From an uncultured Lachnospiraceae bacterium (GTDB lineage: Bacteria; Bacillota; Clostridia; Lachnospirales; Lachnospiraceae), in assembly GCA_902766735.1 (NCBI GenBank), contig CACXEU010000098.1, positions 1 through 39,872 of the forward strand: DNA of 39,872 bases, written 5' to 3'. The translations under genes were made by a program, and so were the position numbers. Under the pieces are notes generated by a model that was given only the letters and a program-made list of their open reading frames with translations, was not told the origin of the DNA and made no database searches. Below, one piece after another: positions 7,924-15,545 of this stretch (the first letter of the stretch is position 1; each line of letters opens with the position of its first letter).

Positions 7924-8991
7924 ATGGATACGATTATAGTTAAAATGGATGAATCAGATATCGATGAGGAAAAGATATGTCAGGCCGCTGAGATTATCAG
8001 AAGCGGAGGGCTGGTTGCTTTCCCAACGGAAACAGTTTACGGACTGGGTGCCAATGCATTGGATTCGGTAGCTTCCACAAAAATTTATGCGGCGAAGGGA
8101 AGACCTTCTGACAATCCTTTGATTGCGCATATTGCAGATTTGGAAATGTTGAAACCGTTAGTTGAGGAAATACCGGAAACAGCAAGGAAATTAATGGATG
8201 CCTTCTGGCCGGGACCAATGACATTGATTTTCAGAAAAAGTGATTTGGTGCCGAAAGAGACCACAGGTGGTCTTGATACAGTGGCAGTGCGTTATCCGAA
8301 TCATAAAATTGCTCAGGCATTGATTCGTGAAGCAGGAGTTAGCATAGCGGCACCTAGCGCGAACTTATCCGGGAAGCCGAGTCCGACCTTGGGAGAACAT
8401 GTCATTGATGATATGGATGGACGTATTGATATGATTATCGATGGCGGAATGGTTGGAATGGGATTGGAGTCGACCATTGTGGATGTAACGGCAGAGACTC
8501 CGATGATTTTAAGACCGGGATTTATTACAAAAGAAATGCTGCAGGATGTGATTGGCGAAGTGAAGATTGATCCGGCGATTTTGGAAAAACCTACAGAAGG
8601 GTTACGACCGAAAGCACCGGGGATGAAGTATCGTCATTATGCTCCAAAAGCAGATTTTACAATATACAGGGGAAACAAGAATAAGGTTACAGAAGAAATT
8701 CTGAAACGTGCCAATGAAAAGGCGAAGCAGGGATTTCTAACCGGAATTATTACTGCAGAGGAACACCTTAAATTATACGAAGGAAAAACTGATGAAAACA
8801 TTAGTGTTATTGCTCTTGGAAACCTAGAACATCCAGAGACAATAGCAAATCATTTGTTTCAGGTACTTAGGGAATTTGATAAACAGGGTGCTGAGTTCAT
8901 TTATGGAGAGGCATTTTCAGAAGACCACATAGGACAAGCGATAATGAACAGGTTAACAAAGGCAGCAGGTTATCAGATTATCGACCTGTAG
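7924..8991 (+). CDS. ywlC: L-threonylcarbamoyladenylate synthase (Sua5/YwlC)
   Basis: Makes threonylcarbamoyl-AMP from threonine, bicarbonate and ATP, the first step of t6A37 tRNA modification. The YrdC domain is clear: PTETVYGLGANA (34-45), KGRPSDNPLI (58-67) and APSANLSGKPSPT (143-155). The 355-residue length and a C-terminal Sua5 domain (about 215-355) mark the two-domain type rather than short TsaC. Two in-frame ATGs exist, 7912 and 7924; I took 7924 because AGGG lies before it and because of the promoter position. It leads the LMW-phosphatase-like and dCMP deaminase genes, an arrangement common in Firmicutes. Confidence 0.93.
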   Translation: MDTIIVKMDESDIDEEKICQAAEIIRSGGLVAFPTETVYGLGANALDSVASTKIYAAKGRPSDNPLIAHIADLEMLKPLVEEIPETARKLMDAFWPGPMTLIFRKSDLVPKETTGGLDTVAVRYPNHKIAQALIREAGVSIAAPSANLSGKPSPTLGEHVIDDMDGRIDMIIDGGMVGMGLESTIVDVTAETPMILRPGFITKEMLQDVIGEVKIDPAILEKPTEGLRPKAPGMKYRHYAPKADFTIYRGNKNKVTEEILKRANEKAKQGFLTGIITAEEHLKLYEGKTDENISVIALGNLEHPETIANHLFQVLREFDKQGAEFIYGEAFSEDHIGQAIMNRLTKAAGYQIIDL

Positions 8992-9006
8992 CAATGCGGA
9001 GGTAAT

Positions 9007-9468
9007 ATGTTAGAATTTTCGAAGATTATTTTTGTGACGGATACAGATACGTCACCGGGACCATTGGCAGCAGCGCTGTTAAAGCATCATATGCCATTGG
9101 AACAGGTGAACATTGATTCCAGAGGACTGGCAGTTCTTTTCCCGGAACCAATGAATCCGAAGACCGTGGCGATTGCGGCGTCCAAGGGCTTGGAGATGAA
9201 TCGCACTTCCACACAGCTGGAAAGCGAAGATTTCGGACAGGACGTCTTAGTACTTGTTTTAGAGGAATCTAAAAAGCAGACTATTTATGATGATTATGCA
9301 GAAGCAGTTAACGTATACACGTTAAAGGAATACATCAACGAAGAAGGTAGTATTAATAATCCGGACGGTGGTGAACTGGCGGATTATGCGAAGTTATATG
9401 ATACCTTAGATGAGGTTATTATCAAGTTAGCGCATAAACTGAAAATGAACCGGATTTACAGCAGCTAA
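9007..9468 (+). CDS. Low-molecular-weight phosphatase-like protein, catalytic residues lost
   Basis: 153 residues with the overall pattern of LMW tyrosine/arginine phosphatases (YwlE type), including the position directly after sua5 where ywlE is expected. In active enzymes the first strand ends in CTGNTCRSP; here residues 11-19 read TDTDTSPGP, so the nucleophile cysteine (position 11) and the phosphate-binding arginine (position 17) are both gone. The helix after the loop and the late acidic DGGEL segment remain. The reading frame is intact and sits in an operon, so I read it as a pseudoenzyme with a binding or scaffold role, not a decayed gene. Confidence 0.7.
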   Translation: MLEFSKIIFVTDTDTSPGPLAAALLKHHMPLEQVNIDSRGLAVLFPEPMNPKTVAIAASKGLEMNRTSTQLESEDFGQDVLVLVLEESKKQTIYDDYAEAVNVYTLKEYINEEGSINNPDGGELADYAKLYDTLDEVIIKLAHKLKMNRIYSS

Positions 9469-9516
9469 TAAGCATCAGTAAAATGAAGTAAAGCGGAATC
9501 GAGGGAGGAAACTGTA

Positions 9517-10005
9517 ATGAGTGAAAAGAGAAAAGATTATATTTCCTGGGATGAATATTTTATGGGAGTGGCTTCTCTTTCTGCTTTGCGTTCTAAAGAT
9601 CCGAATACCCAGGTGGGCGCGTGTATTGTAAGCCCAAATAATAAAATCTTGTCCATGGGATACAATGGAATGCCAATCGGCTGTAATGATGACGAATTTC
9701 CATGGAATCGGGAAAGTGATGATCCTTATGATAATAAGTATTTTTATACGACTCACAGTGAATTAAATGCCATATTGAATTATAGGGGCGGAAGTCTGGA
9801 AGGTGCGAAAATGTATGTGACGCTGTTCCCTTGTAATGAATGTGCCAAGGCAATTATTCAGTGTGGAATTAAACAGGTAATATACGGAGATGACAAGTAT
9901 GCAGATACTCCGGCAGTAAAGGCATCCAAGAGAATGATGCGTGCAGCCGGTGTGGATTACATCCCGTATGAACAGTCGGATAAAGAAATAAAGATTAAGC
10001 TGTAA
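9517..10005 (+). CDS. dCMP deaminase (ComEB family)
   Basis: Zinc deaminase that converts dCMP to dUMP for thymidylate synthesis; the family name ComEB comes from the B. subtilis competence operon. The zinc and catalytic site is HSE (80-82, glutamate E82) plus PCNEC with C106 and C109. The 162 residues are a normal length. A GGAGG site precedes the ATG. It lies 49 bases behind the phosphatase-like gene and 14 before a small membrane protein. Confidence 0.92.
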   Translation: MSEKRKDYISWDEYFMGVASLSALRSKDPNTQVGACIVSPNNKILSMGYNGMPIGCNDDEFPWNRESDDPYDNKYFYTTHSELNAILNYRGGSLEGAKMYVTLFPCNECAKAIIQCGIKQVIYGDDKYADTPAVKASKRMMRAAGVDYIPYEQSDKEIKIKL

Positions 10006-10018
10006 AGGAGAAAAGAGT

Positions 10019-10270
10019 ATGTCAGATTTAATGAAGTTTGTTATATTTGCTTTTTTAGGGTTTGATGCACTGGTAGCACTGTTGTACTATCTTTTATACA
10101 TCAGAGAAGCAAAGAAAAAACAGGGAACTTGGGAACGAAAGCCACAGGTGGAAACAGACGATGATGATTTCGATGAGATGATGAAAAAAATCATTGAGGA
10201 AGATAAACGGCTGAAAGAAGAGGAAAAAGCGAAACTGGAACAGGCAAAGAAACAGCCAAAGAAAGCATAG
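10019..10270 (+). CDS. Small single-pass membrane protein with charged coiled-coil tail
   Basis: 83 residues, family not recognised. One membrane segment (about 5-27) is followed by a strongly charged helical tail with an acidic run (about 46-52) and then a Lys/Glu-rich stretch that could form a coiled coil. AAAGGAG before the ATG and 14-base spacing behind the dCMP deaminase support translation as an operon member. The layout resembles small envelope scaffold proteins, but no function can be given. Confidence 0.65.
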   Translation: MSDLMKFVIFAFLGFDALVALLYYLLYIREAKKKQGTWERKPQVETDDDDFDEMMKKIIEEDKRLKEEEKAKLEQAKKQPKKA

Positions 10271-10326
10271 ATGAGTGACAATGGAAGCCAAAGTGAATAA
10301 GATAATATGAACACAATCGGGAGTAT

Positions 10327-10725
10327 ATGATGGACTATCGTCGTGAACCCTTTTATTGGCAAAGGAATCCATTGGTGGGAATGCACCTGACGCCGGCAGA
10401 AGACCGGGATTTAGAGTATGCGAAAGAAATGTATCCGAAGGCATTTTCTAAAATTCAGGAGCAGGTTGAAAAAGAGTGTGACCGGCAGGAGTTTGCAGGA
10501 AGCATGATGTTTGATGAATATCCGGATCGATTAAGTATGAGAAGGATTGTAAATCAGATTTTTGAAGAAGTAAAAAAACAAGAGAAAACATGTAAAAAGA
10601 ACTGTATGAAATATCCGGACAATCAATGGTTAATGGATATAATTACAGTTCTTTTATTAAATGAAATGTACAGAAGGCGACAGAAAAGGAGACCGGGAAG
10701 GAGACCTTATCTGCCGCCATGGTAA
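10327..10725 (+). CDS. Conserved-looking hypothetical protein, basic and soluble
   Basis: 132 residues without a signal peptide or membrane segment. It is rich in Glu, Lys and Arg, has two cysteines close together near residue 88 (TCKKNC), and ends in an Arg-rich tail followed by PYLPPW. GGGAG precedes the start; ATG at 10327 or 10330 are both possible. The 3' end almost touches the convergent hemolysin III gene. I do not recognise the family; the intact frame and ribosome site argue that it is real. Confidence 0.6.
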   Translation: MMDYRREPFYWQRNPLVGMHLTPAEDRDLEYAKEMYPKAFSKIQEQVEKECDRQEFAGSMMFDEYPDRLSMRRIVNQIFEEVKKQEKTCKKNCMKYPDNQWLMDIITVLLLNEMYRRRQKRRPGRRPYLPPW

Positions 10726-10727
10726 CT

Positions 10728-11402
10728 TTATAAAGCGTAAAAAATAATAGCAAAGAAATGAAGGATGCTTCCAGCCAGAATAAACAGATGGAAAATGGAA
10801 TGCATCCATTTTTTTGTGTTTCCAAGACCGTAAAAGATGGAACCAACAGTATAACTGACGCCTCCGGTAACCAGGAAGGTGATTCCACCGGCACCAATCA
10901 CATCATAAACCTGTTTTACGAAAATGATGATAATCCATCCCATAGTTAGGTAACAAATCATAGAGAAGACAGCATATTTTTCTAAATCAATGGCAGTGAG
11001 GGTACAGGCAACGATTGCACACCCCCAAACAACACCAAACATAAACCAGGAAATAACCGGATATTTTGGAAGCAGAGCAACCAAAAGAAATGGTGTGTAA
11101 CTTCCGGCGATTAAAAAGTAAATCGTGCAATGATCCAATACCTGAAAGACTTTTTTCGCCATACCTGGACGCAATCCGTGATAAATACTGGACATCGTGT
11201 AAAGAGAAATCAAAGTAACTCCGTAAATGATGGCAGAAATCACGCTAATGGCACTGTGATGGCTGGCCGCAACGATAATGCAAAGAACCAAGGCCGCAAT
11301 GCCGAGGGCACCACCCACAATGTGGGAAACCATATTGAAAATTTCTTCTCCCTTTGTATAGTCCGGAAGAACTCTATCTGCTAGCTTAATTCTTTTTTTC
11401 AT
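10728..11402 (-). CDS. Hemolysin III / YqfA-family (PAQR-like) membrane protein
   Basis: 224 residues with seven predicted membrane segments. The zinc-site residues of the HlyIII/AdipoR superfamily are present: H27 in SHIVGG, SxxYH near 71-75, DHCTIY at 90-95, and HSIFHLF with H201 and H205. Bacterial members are poorly understood; a hydrolase or membrane-lipid role is suggested for the superfamily. The start at 11402 is set by GGAGG (11407-11411 on the plus map). It has a consensus promoter of its own and converges on the hypothetical gene to its left. Confidence 0.9.
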   Translation of the reverse strand: MKKRIKLADRVLPDYTKGEEIFNMVSHIVGGALGIAALVLCIIVAASHHSAISVISAIIYGVTLISLYTMSSIYHGLRPGMAKKVFQVLDHCTIYFLIAGSYTPFLLVALLPKYPVISWFMFGVVWGCAIVACTLTAIDLEKYAVFSMICYLTMGWIIIIFVKQVYDVIGAGGITFLVTGGVSYTVGSIFYGLGNTKKWMHSIFHLFILAGSILHFFAIIFYAL

Positions 11403-11431
11403 ATAACCTCCAAAAGGCGACAAAACGCAAC

Positions 11432-11452
11432 ATGTAGTATTAAAAACTACAT
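11432..11452 (-). promoter_or_regulatory. Inverted repeat at the hemolysin III start point
   Basis: ATGTAGT and ACTACAT form a perfect 7-base inverted repeat with a 7-base spacer directly downstream of the -10 box. It would overlap the transcription start and fits either an operator or an early mRNA hairpin. Confidence 0.4.
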
Positions 11453-11455
11453 ATA

Positions 11456-11484
11456 ATTATACGAGCCGAAAATCAAGGTGTCAA
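11456..11484 (-). promoter_or_regulatory. Promoter of the hemolysin III-family gene
   Basis: On the minus strand TTGACA (11484-11479) and TATAAT (11461-11456) are 17 bases apart: a full consensus sigma-A promoter. Confidence 0.85.
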
Positions 11485-11510
11485 GAAAATTATTTTAAGG
11501 AAGAACATTA

Positions 11511-11541
11511 GAAAAGGAGCTGCCTCTTAGGGCAACTCCTT
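11511..11541 (-). terminator. Terminator after the zinc-ribbon gene
   Basis: AAGGAG/CTCCTT plus TGCC/GGCA form a stem with one mismatch and a 6-base loop just behind the stop codon. The T run on the minus strand is short, so the call is moderate. Confidence 0.55.
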
Positions 11542-11545
11542 GTTT

Positions 11546-12397
11546 TTACCAATCAGAACTCCAGTCTGAACCGCCGGAATCCCAGCTACTACCGGAATCC
11601 CAATCATAATCGGAATCAGAGTCATAACTATCGCTATGGCTGGAACTGTCACTGTTGGAACGTTCATAGGGTTGAACACTTTTCTCGTAATAATCGGAAT
11701 CCATAAAGGAATAATTCGCATTCCAATTAGCATCGAGACTGTCAAATTCAAAATCATCCCCTCGTTCTTTTAAATCATCCGGGACAAGGTCTGTGCTGAC
11801 GGATTGGTAGTCCTTCGATTCCGTATTATATTCATAGAAATTATCTTTGTACTCACAATAAACATGGTCCATATACCGGTAGTAAGTAGGCTTCGCATCA
11901 AAGATTCCAAAAAAAGAGGAAAACATATAGCCTAACATAATTAAAACCATCACAGCACGCACGACGTAAGAAGCGATGATGCTAGTACGAACTGCTTTTT
12001 CTGAGGGTCTGGAAAACCTTGTAGAACTGTTTCGGGCTTTCTGATTCAGAATTTCGCTTTTCAGTTTTAAAAGCAATTCGTTGACAGCATAAGCTTCGTC
12101 AGTACCGCGATATCTAATGGCACGGCTTCCATCTGCCTTATTCTTATAAACAACAAATTCATTTCCGTCCTGATAAATTCCAAATGCGCGAGGAAATTGA
12201 TAGTCAATTCCAATAAAGAAACGTGTGGTTTCATAAGGGGGCAGATGTCTGTCCTGGTACCACTGTTTCAGTTCAGCAATGGTCTGTGGGGTATGATCCA
12301 CAGTTCGTTTGATATTTAAATTGGTTGCACCACAGTGAGGACAAACGGTCTGCTGATCGTCAATCATTCCACCACAGTATTCGCACTTCACCATCAT
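11546..12397 (-). CDS. Zinc-ribbon membrane protein with Ser/Asp/Trp-rich tail
   Basis: 283 residues. An N-terminal zinc ribbon (C5-x2-C8 and C19-x2-C22) is followed by a soluble stretch, one membrane segment (about 140-165), a Tyr-rich region and a low-complexity tail (about 247-283) made almost only of Ser, Asp, Gly, Tyr and Trp. The ribbon should be cytoplasmic and the tail outside. I set the start at 12397 because AGGAG lies 8 bases before it and the promoter lies inside the longer open frame. Family not recognised beyond the generic zinc ribbon; function unknown. Confidence 0.75.
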   Translation of the reverse strand: MMVKCEYCGGMIDDQQTVCPHCGATNLNIKRTVDHTPQTIAELKQWYQDRHLPPYETTRFFIGIDYQFPRAFGIYQDGNEFVVYKNKADGSRAIRYRGTDEAYAVNELLLKLKSEILNQKARNSSTRFSRPSEKAVRTSIIASYVVRAVMVLIMLGYMFSSFFGIFDAKPTYYRYMDHVYCEYKDNFYEYNTESKDYQSVSTDLVPDDLKERGDDFEFDSLDANWNANYSFMDSDYYEKSVQPYERSNSDSSSHSDSYDSDSDYDWDSGSSWDSGGSDWSSDW

Positions 12398-12431
12398 AAG
12401 TTTTTCTCCTATCGTAACCGTTTCTATGCCG

Positions 12432-12460
12432 ATTTTATAATAGTTTCCATAAGATGTCAA
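12432..12460 (-). promoter_or_regulatory. Promoter of the zinc-ribbon gene
   Basis: On the minus strand TTGACA (12460-12455) and TAAAAT (12437-12432) have 17-base spacing. Confidence 0.7.
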
Positions 12461-12512
12461 AAGAAACAAAGGTATTGTTACAAAATATTTTTAAAAAATC
12501 ACAAAAAGGGTA

Positions 12513-12541
12513 TAGACATTTTGGCAAAACTCATATATAAT
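12513..12541 (+). promoter_or_regulatory. Promoter of the Tad pilus operon
   Basis: TAGACA (12513-12518) and TATAAT (12536-12541) are 17 bases apart, 43 bases before the first pilus gene. From here to the FHA gene (about 9 kb) I find no further strong promoter or terminator. Confidence 0.7.
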
Positions 12542-12584
12542 ATGTGCATATTCAAAAACAACTTGATGCGGAGGGGAAGCGTGT

Positions 12585-13601
12585 ATGAATTCGGGAGTTT
12601 TAGCAATCTATGATCTGGATGAGTCTTATGCCAATAGCTTGATGAAATATATTTGTGGGAAGGAAGGGATGCCCTTTCGAACAATTGCGTTCACAGAAAA
12701 GGAAGCGCTACTTCGCTATGTGGAGGAAAATCATATTGATTTACTTCTGATTTCCAGTAATGCCATGGAAGAATGTTTTACAGAGAAGGACATTGGAAAA
12801 ATCATCCTGCTTTCGCCGGGAGATATTTTTTCGGAATACATTGGTTTTTCTTCCATTTATAAATTCCAATCCTCGGAAAATATCATACGGGAGGTTCTGG
12901 ATTATTATGTGGATGTCTATCAGAAAAGTGGAAGCGTTCCGGTAAATATAGGCAGGACAGAAGTAATTGGGGTGTATTCACCGGTAGGAAGGGTAGGAAA
13001 AACCACTTTTGCATTAACGCTGGGGCAGATTCTATCCACGGAGCATACGACACTATACATTAACCTAGAGGAGTTTTCCGCCTTTGAAGAATTAATGGAA
13101 AAGAAATTCACATCTGATTTATCAGATTTACTTTACTACTATAAGCAGTATCCGGAAAGTCTGCATATCAAATTAAAGGCGGTGGTGGAGAACTATAATG
13201 GTTTAGATTATATTCCACCACTAACCTTTTCGGAAGATTTGCGACAGATGAAGGGGAAGGAATGGATTGCCTTTGTGGAAAAAATTATTTCCTTTGGGAT
13301 TTATGATCGGGTGATTTTAGATCTTAGTAATATGTTGGAGGATCCGCTTAATTTGTTAGAACACTGTGACCGGATTTATATGCCTGTGGCTAATAGTGGT
13401 ATGTCAGCCATGAAGATTCAGGCCTTCGAGACTTTTCTTCGAAAGAATGATAAGGAGGTATTGGCCCAACGAATCGAAAAAGTCCCCATGCCGGAGCTGT
13501 ATTCGGGAAAGACAGGAATGGCTTATCTAGAAGAACAGCTTTGGGGAACATTGGGAGATATGATTCGACAGATGTTAAGGGGAGGAGGAGATGCAGCATG
13601 A
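12585..13601 (+). CDS. tadZ: Tad pilus assembly protein CpaE/TadZ
   Basis: MinD/ParA-like protein that places the Tad secretion complex in the cell. The first 110 residues resemble a receiver-type domain without the full phosphorylation site; the ATPase domain follows. Its P-loop (residues 131-141) reads YSPVGRVGKTT, so the signature lysine of the deviant Walker A motif is replaced while the GKTT part remains. This degeneration is seen in some TadZ proteins. The start has GGAGGGG 8 bases before it. Its stop overlaps the tadA start by 4 bases (ATGA), showing translational coupling. Confidence 0.85.
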   Translation: MNSGVLAIYDLDESYANSLMKYICGKEGMPFRTIAFTEKEALLRYVEENHIDLLLISSNAMEECFTEKDIGKIILLSPGDIFSEYIGFSSIYKFQSSENIIREVLDYYVDVYQKSGSVPVNIGRTEVIGVYSPVGRVGKTTFALTLGQILSTEHTTLYINLEEFSAFEELMEKKFTSDLSDLLYYYKQYPESLHIKLKAVVENYNGLDYIPPLTFSEDLRQMKGKEWIAFVEKIISFGIYDRVILDLSNMLEDPLNLLEHCDRIYMPVANSGMSAMKIQAFETFLRKNDKEVLAQRIEKVPMPELYSGKTGMAYLEEQLWGTLGDMIRQMLRGGGDAA

Positions 13602-14812
13602 GAGGGTTGTCAATTGAAGAAATGCGAGAGCAGGTGATTCAGGCCATTGATATGTCTGAGGATGTGGATGACCGAACCTTGCATGAAATCATTGATCAGG
13701 TATTGATGGATTGCCGGCAGGGACAGTACATCAGCGTTGCAAAACGCTGTGAGTATCATAAGAAAATATTTGATCAGATTCGAGGGCTTGGGATTCTGGA
13801 TGAACTGCTAGAAGACTCGGAAATCACAGAAATCATGATTAACGGACCGAATCACATCTTTGTCGAGAAGAATGGAGGCATTCATCTGCTAGAAGGTGCT
13901 ATGTATTCTGCTGAGGGGCTGAATCAAATGATTCAGAAAATTGTCGGAAAAAATAATCGGCGTGTAAATGAGAGTCATCCAATTGCAGATGCCAGATTAG
14001 AAGATGGCTCCAGAGTGAACATTGTTTTACCACCGATTGCTTTGGATGGAGCTGCGGTAACCATTCGTAAATTTCCCGAACGAAATATTGGAATCCAGGA
14101 TTTGATTGCCTGGGAAAGTATCTCCACTGAAGCAGCAGATTTTCTTCAGAAAATGGTTGTGGCGGGATATAACATTTTCGTTTGTGGAGGGACCGGTTCA
14201 GGAAAAACCACGTTTCTAAATGTATTATCAAACTTTATTCCGACGAAGGAACGGATTATTACCATTGAAGACTCCGCGGAACTACAGCTTAGAAGTATCT
14301 CGAACATTATTCGGATGGAGACAAGACAGAAAAATATCGAGGGAGAAAATGAAATCACCATTCGAGATTTAATTAAGACTTCTCTTAGAATGCGTCCGGA
14401 TCGGATTATTGTAGGGGAAGTTCGAGGGGCAGAGACGCTGGATATGCTACAGGCGATGAACACCGGACACGATGGCTCTATGAGTACCGGTCATGCCAAT
14501 TCTCCGAAAGATATGCTTTCCAGACTGGAAACCATGGTTTTGACTGGGATTGAAATGCCGTTGCCGGCGGTAAGAGCCCAGATTGCTTCTGCCATTGACC
14601 TGATTGTCCATTTAGGAAGAGTGAGGGATAAAAGCAGAAAGGTGCTGGAGATTGATGAAGTGGTTGGGATGGAAAACAATGAGGTGCGGTTAAGCCCCCT
14701 ATTCTCATATGAGGAGCAAGATGAAAAACAAAACAGAGTAATTGGAAAACTAAAAAAGAAACATGAACTAATTCATAAAGAAAAACTAATCAGCCATGGA
14801 GTGAAAATCTGA
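13598..14812 (+). CDS. tadA: Tad pilus assembly ATPase TadA/CpaF
   Basis: Secretion ATPase of the VirB11/PilB superfamily that powers Flp pilus extension at the inner face of the membrane. 404 residues, usual for CpaF. Walker A GGTGSGKTT lies at 197-205, and RPDRIIVGEVRG (266-277) covers the Walker B region; MNTGHDGSMSTGHAN (287-301) carries the His box. The N-terminal part (about 70-95, DSEITEIMINGPNHIFVE) is the typical CpaF signature. I start it at ATG 13598, overlapping the tadZ stop, rather than at an earlier in-frame codon inside tadZ. Confidence 0.95.
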   Translation: MRGLSIEEMREQVIQAIDMSEDVDDRTLHEIIDQVLMDCRQGQYISVAKRCEYHKKIFDQIRGLGILDELLEDSEITEIMINGPNHIFVEKNGGIHLLEGAMYSAEGLNQMIQKIVGKNNRRVNESHPIADARLEDGSRVNIVLPPIALDGAAVTIRKFPERNIGIQDLIAWESISTEAADFLQKMVVAGYNIFVCGGTGSGKTTFLNVLSNFIPTKERIITIEDSAELQLRSISNIIRMETRQKNIEGENEITIRDLIKTSLRMRPDRIIVGEVRGAETLDMLQAMNTGHDGSMSTGHANSPKDMLSRLETMVLTGIEMPLPAVRAQIASAIDLIVHLGRVRDKSRKVLEIDEVVGMENNEVRLSPLFSYEEQDEKQNRVIGKLKKKHELIHKEKLISHGVKI

Positions 14813-14815
14813 TTC

Positions 14816-15544
14816 ATGGTGAACAGACTATCTACGAAAGAAAAATGTATTCAAATACTAGTATTACTTCTTCTTATCATGTTTCTTGCAAAGATGTTCT
14901 ATGGAACCTTTTTTGCCGGAGTAATACTGTTACCTATGATAATTCCCTTATATAGACAAAGAAGAAAACAAATATTAGAAAAGAAAAAACAAAAGATGGA
15001 AGTGATGTTTCAGGATATGTTAATTTCCATGTCCGATGCATTAAAGACGGGGTATTCCGTGGAGAATGCTTTGAAGGAAAGTTATCAGGATCTTCGTAAA
15101 CTGTATGGAAACAGCAGTGATATCTGTGTGGAAATGCGATTGATGATTTCCAGGATTAAACTAAATGTGCCAATGGAGCAGGTGTTGAAAGATTTTGCGC
15201 AGCGAACGGAACTAAAAGAGGCGAGATTGTTTTACCATGTTTTTTCTGTGGCGAAGAGGACTGGTGGCAATATGGGACAAGTCATAAAAAGTGTCACGGA
15301 TAATATTGTGCTAAAGACAGCTGTAAAAGAGGAAATCAATGTGGAAATTCACGGAAAAAGAATGGAGCATCGCATTATGATGGTAATTCCAATCTTCATG
15401 ATGTTTTATGTATCCACTGCGTCGGAAGGTTTCCTGGATGTGATGTATGAGACACTTGCAGGAAGGCTGATTATGACCGGATGTATCATCGGGTACTGTG
15501 TGGCCTACTTATGGGGCGAGAAAATTGTTCGGGTGGAGGTGTGA
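14816..15544 (+). CDS. tadB: Tad pilus inner-membrane protein TadB
   Basis: Platform protein of the pilus motor. 242 residues: two N-terminal hydrophobic segments (about 13-45), a cytoplasmic T2SSF domain (about 65-175, with the SMSDALKTGYSVENALKESY stretch) and two C-terminal membrane segments. It is shorter than proteobacterial TadB (about 320 residues). The start lies 3 bases behind the tadA stop with a weak site upstream, so coupling is likely; tadC follows after one base. Confidence 0.88.
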   Translation: MVNRLSTKEKCIQILVLLLLIMFLAKMFYGTFFAGVILLPMIIPLYRQRRKQILEKKKQKMEVMFQDMLISMSDALKTGYSVENALKESYQDLRKLYGNSSDICVEMRLMISRIKLNVPMEQVLKDFAQRTELKEARLFYHVFSVAKRTGGNMGQVIKSVTDNIVLKTAVKEEINVEIHGKRMEHRIMMVIPIFMMFYVSTASEGFLDVMYETLAGRLIMTGCIIGYCVAYLWGEKIVRVEV

Positions 15545-15545
15545 A

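Noticed and set aside
10725..10760. Bidirectional terminator between the convergent genes
   Set aside because: Only a short AT palindrome is visible, without a clear G-C stem.
11432..11452. Fourth BlaI/CopY-type operator
   Set aside because: The TGTAG and CTACA halves are in the opposite order and 9 bases apart, unlike the CTACA-N2-TGTAG core.
13541..13597. Longer N-terminus for TadA
   Set aside because: It would lie inside tadZ; the ATGA overlap at 13598 is the normal coupled start.
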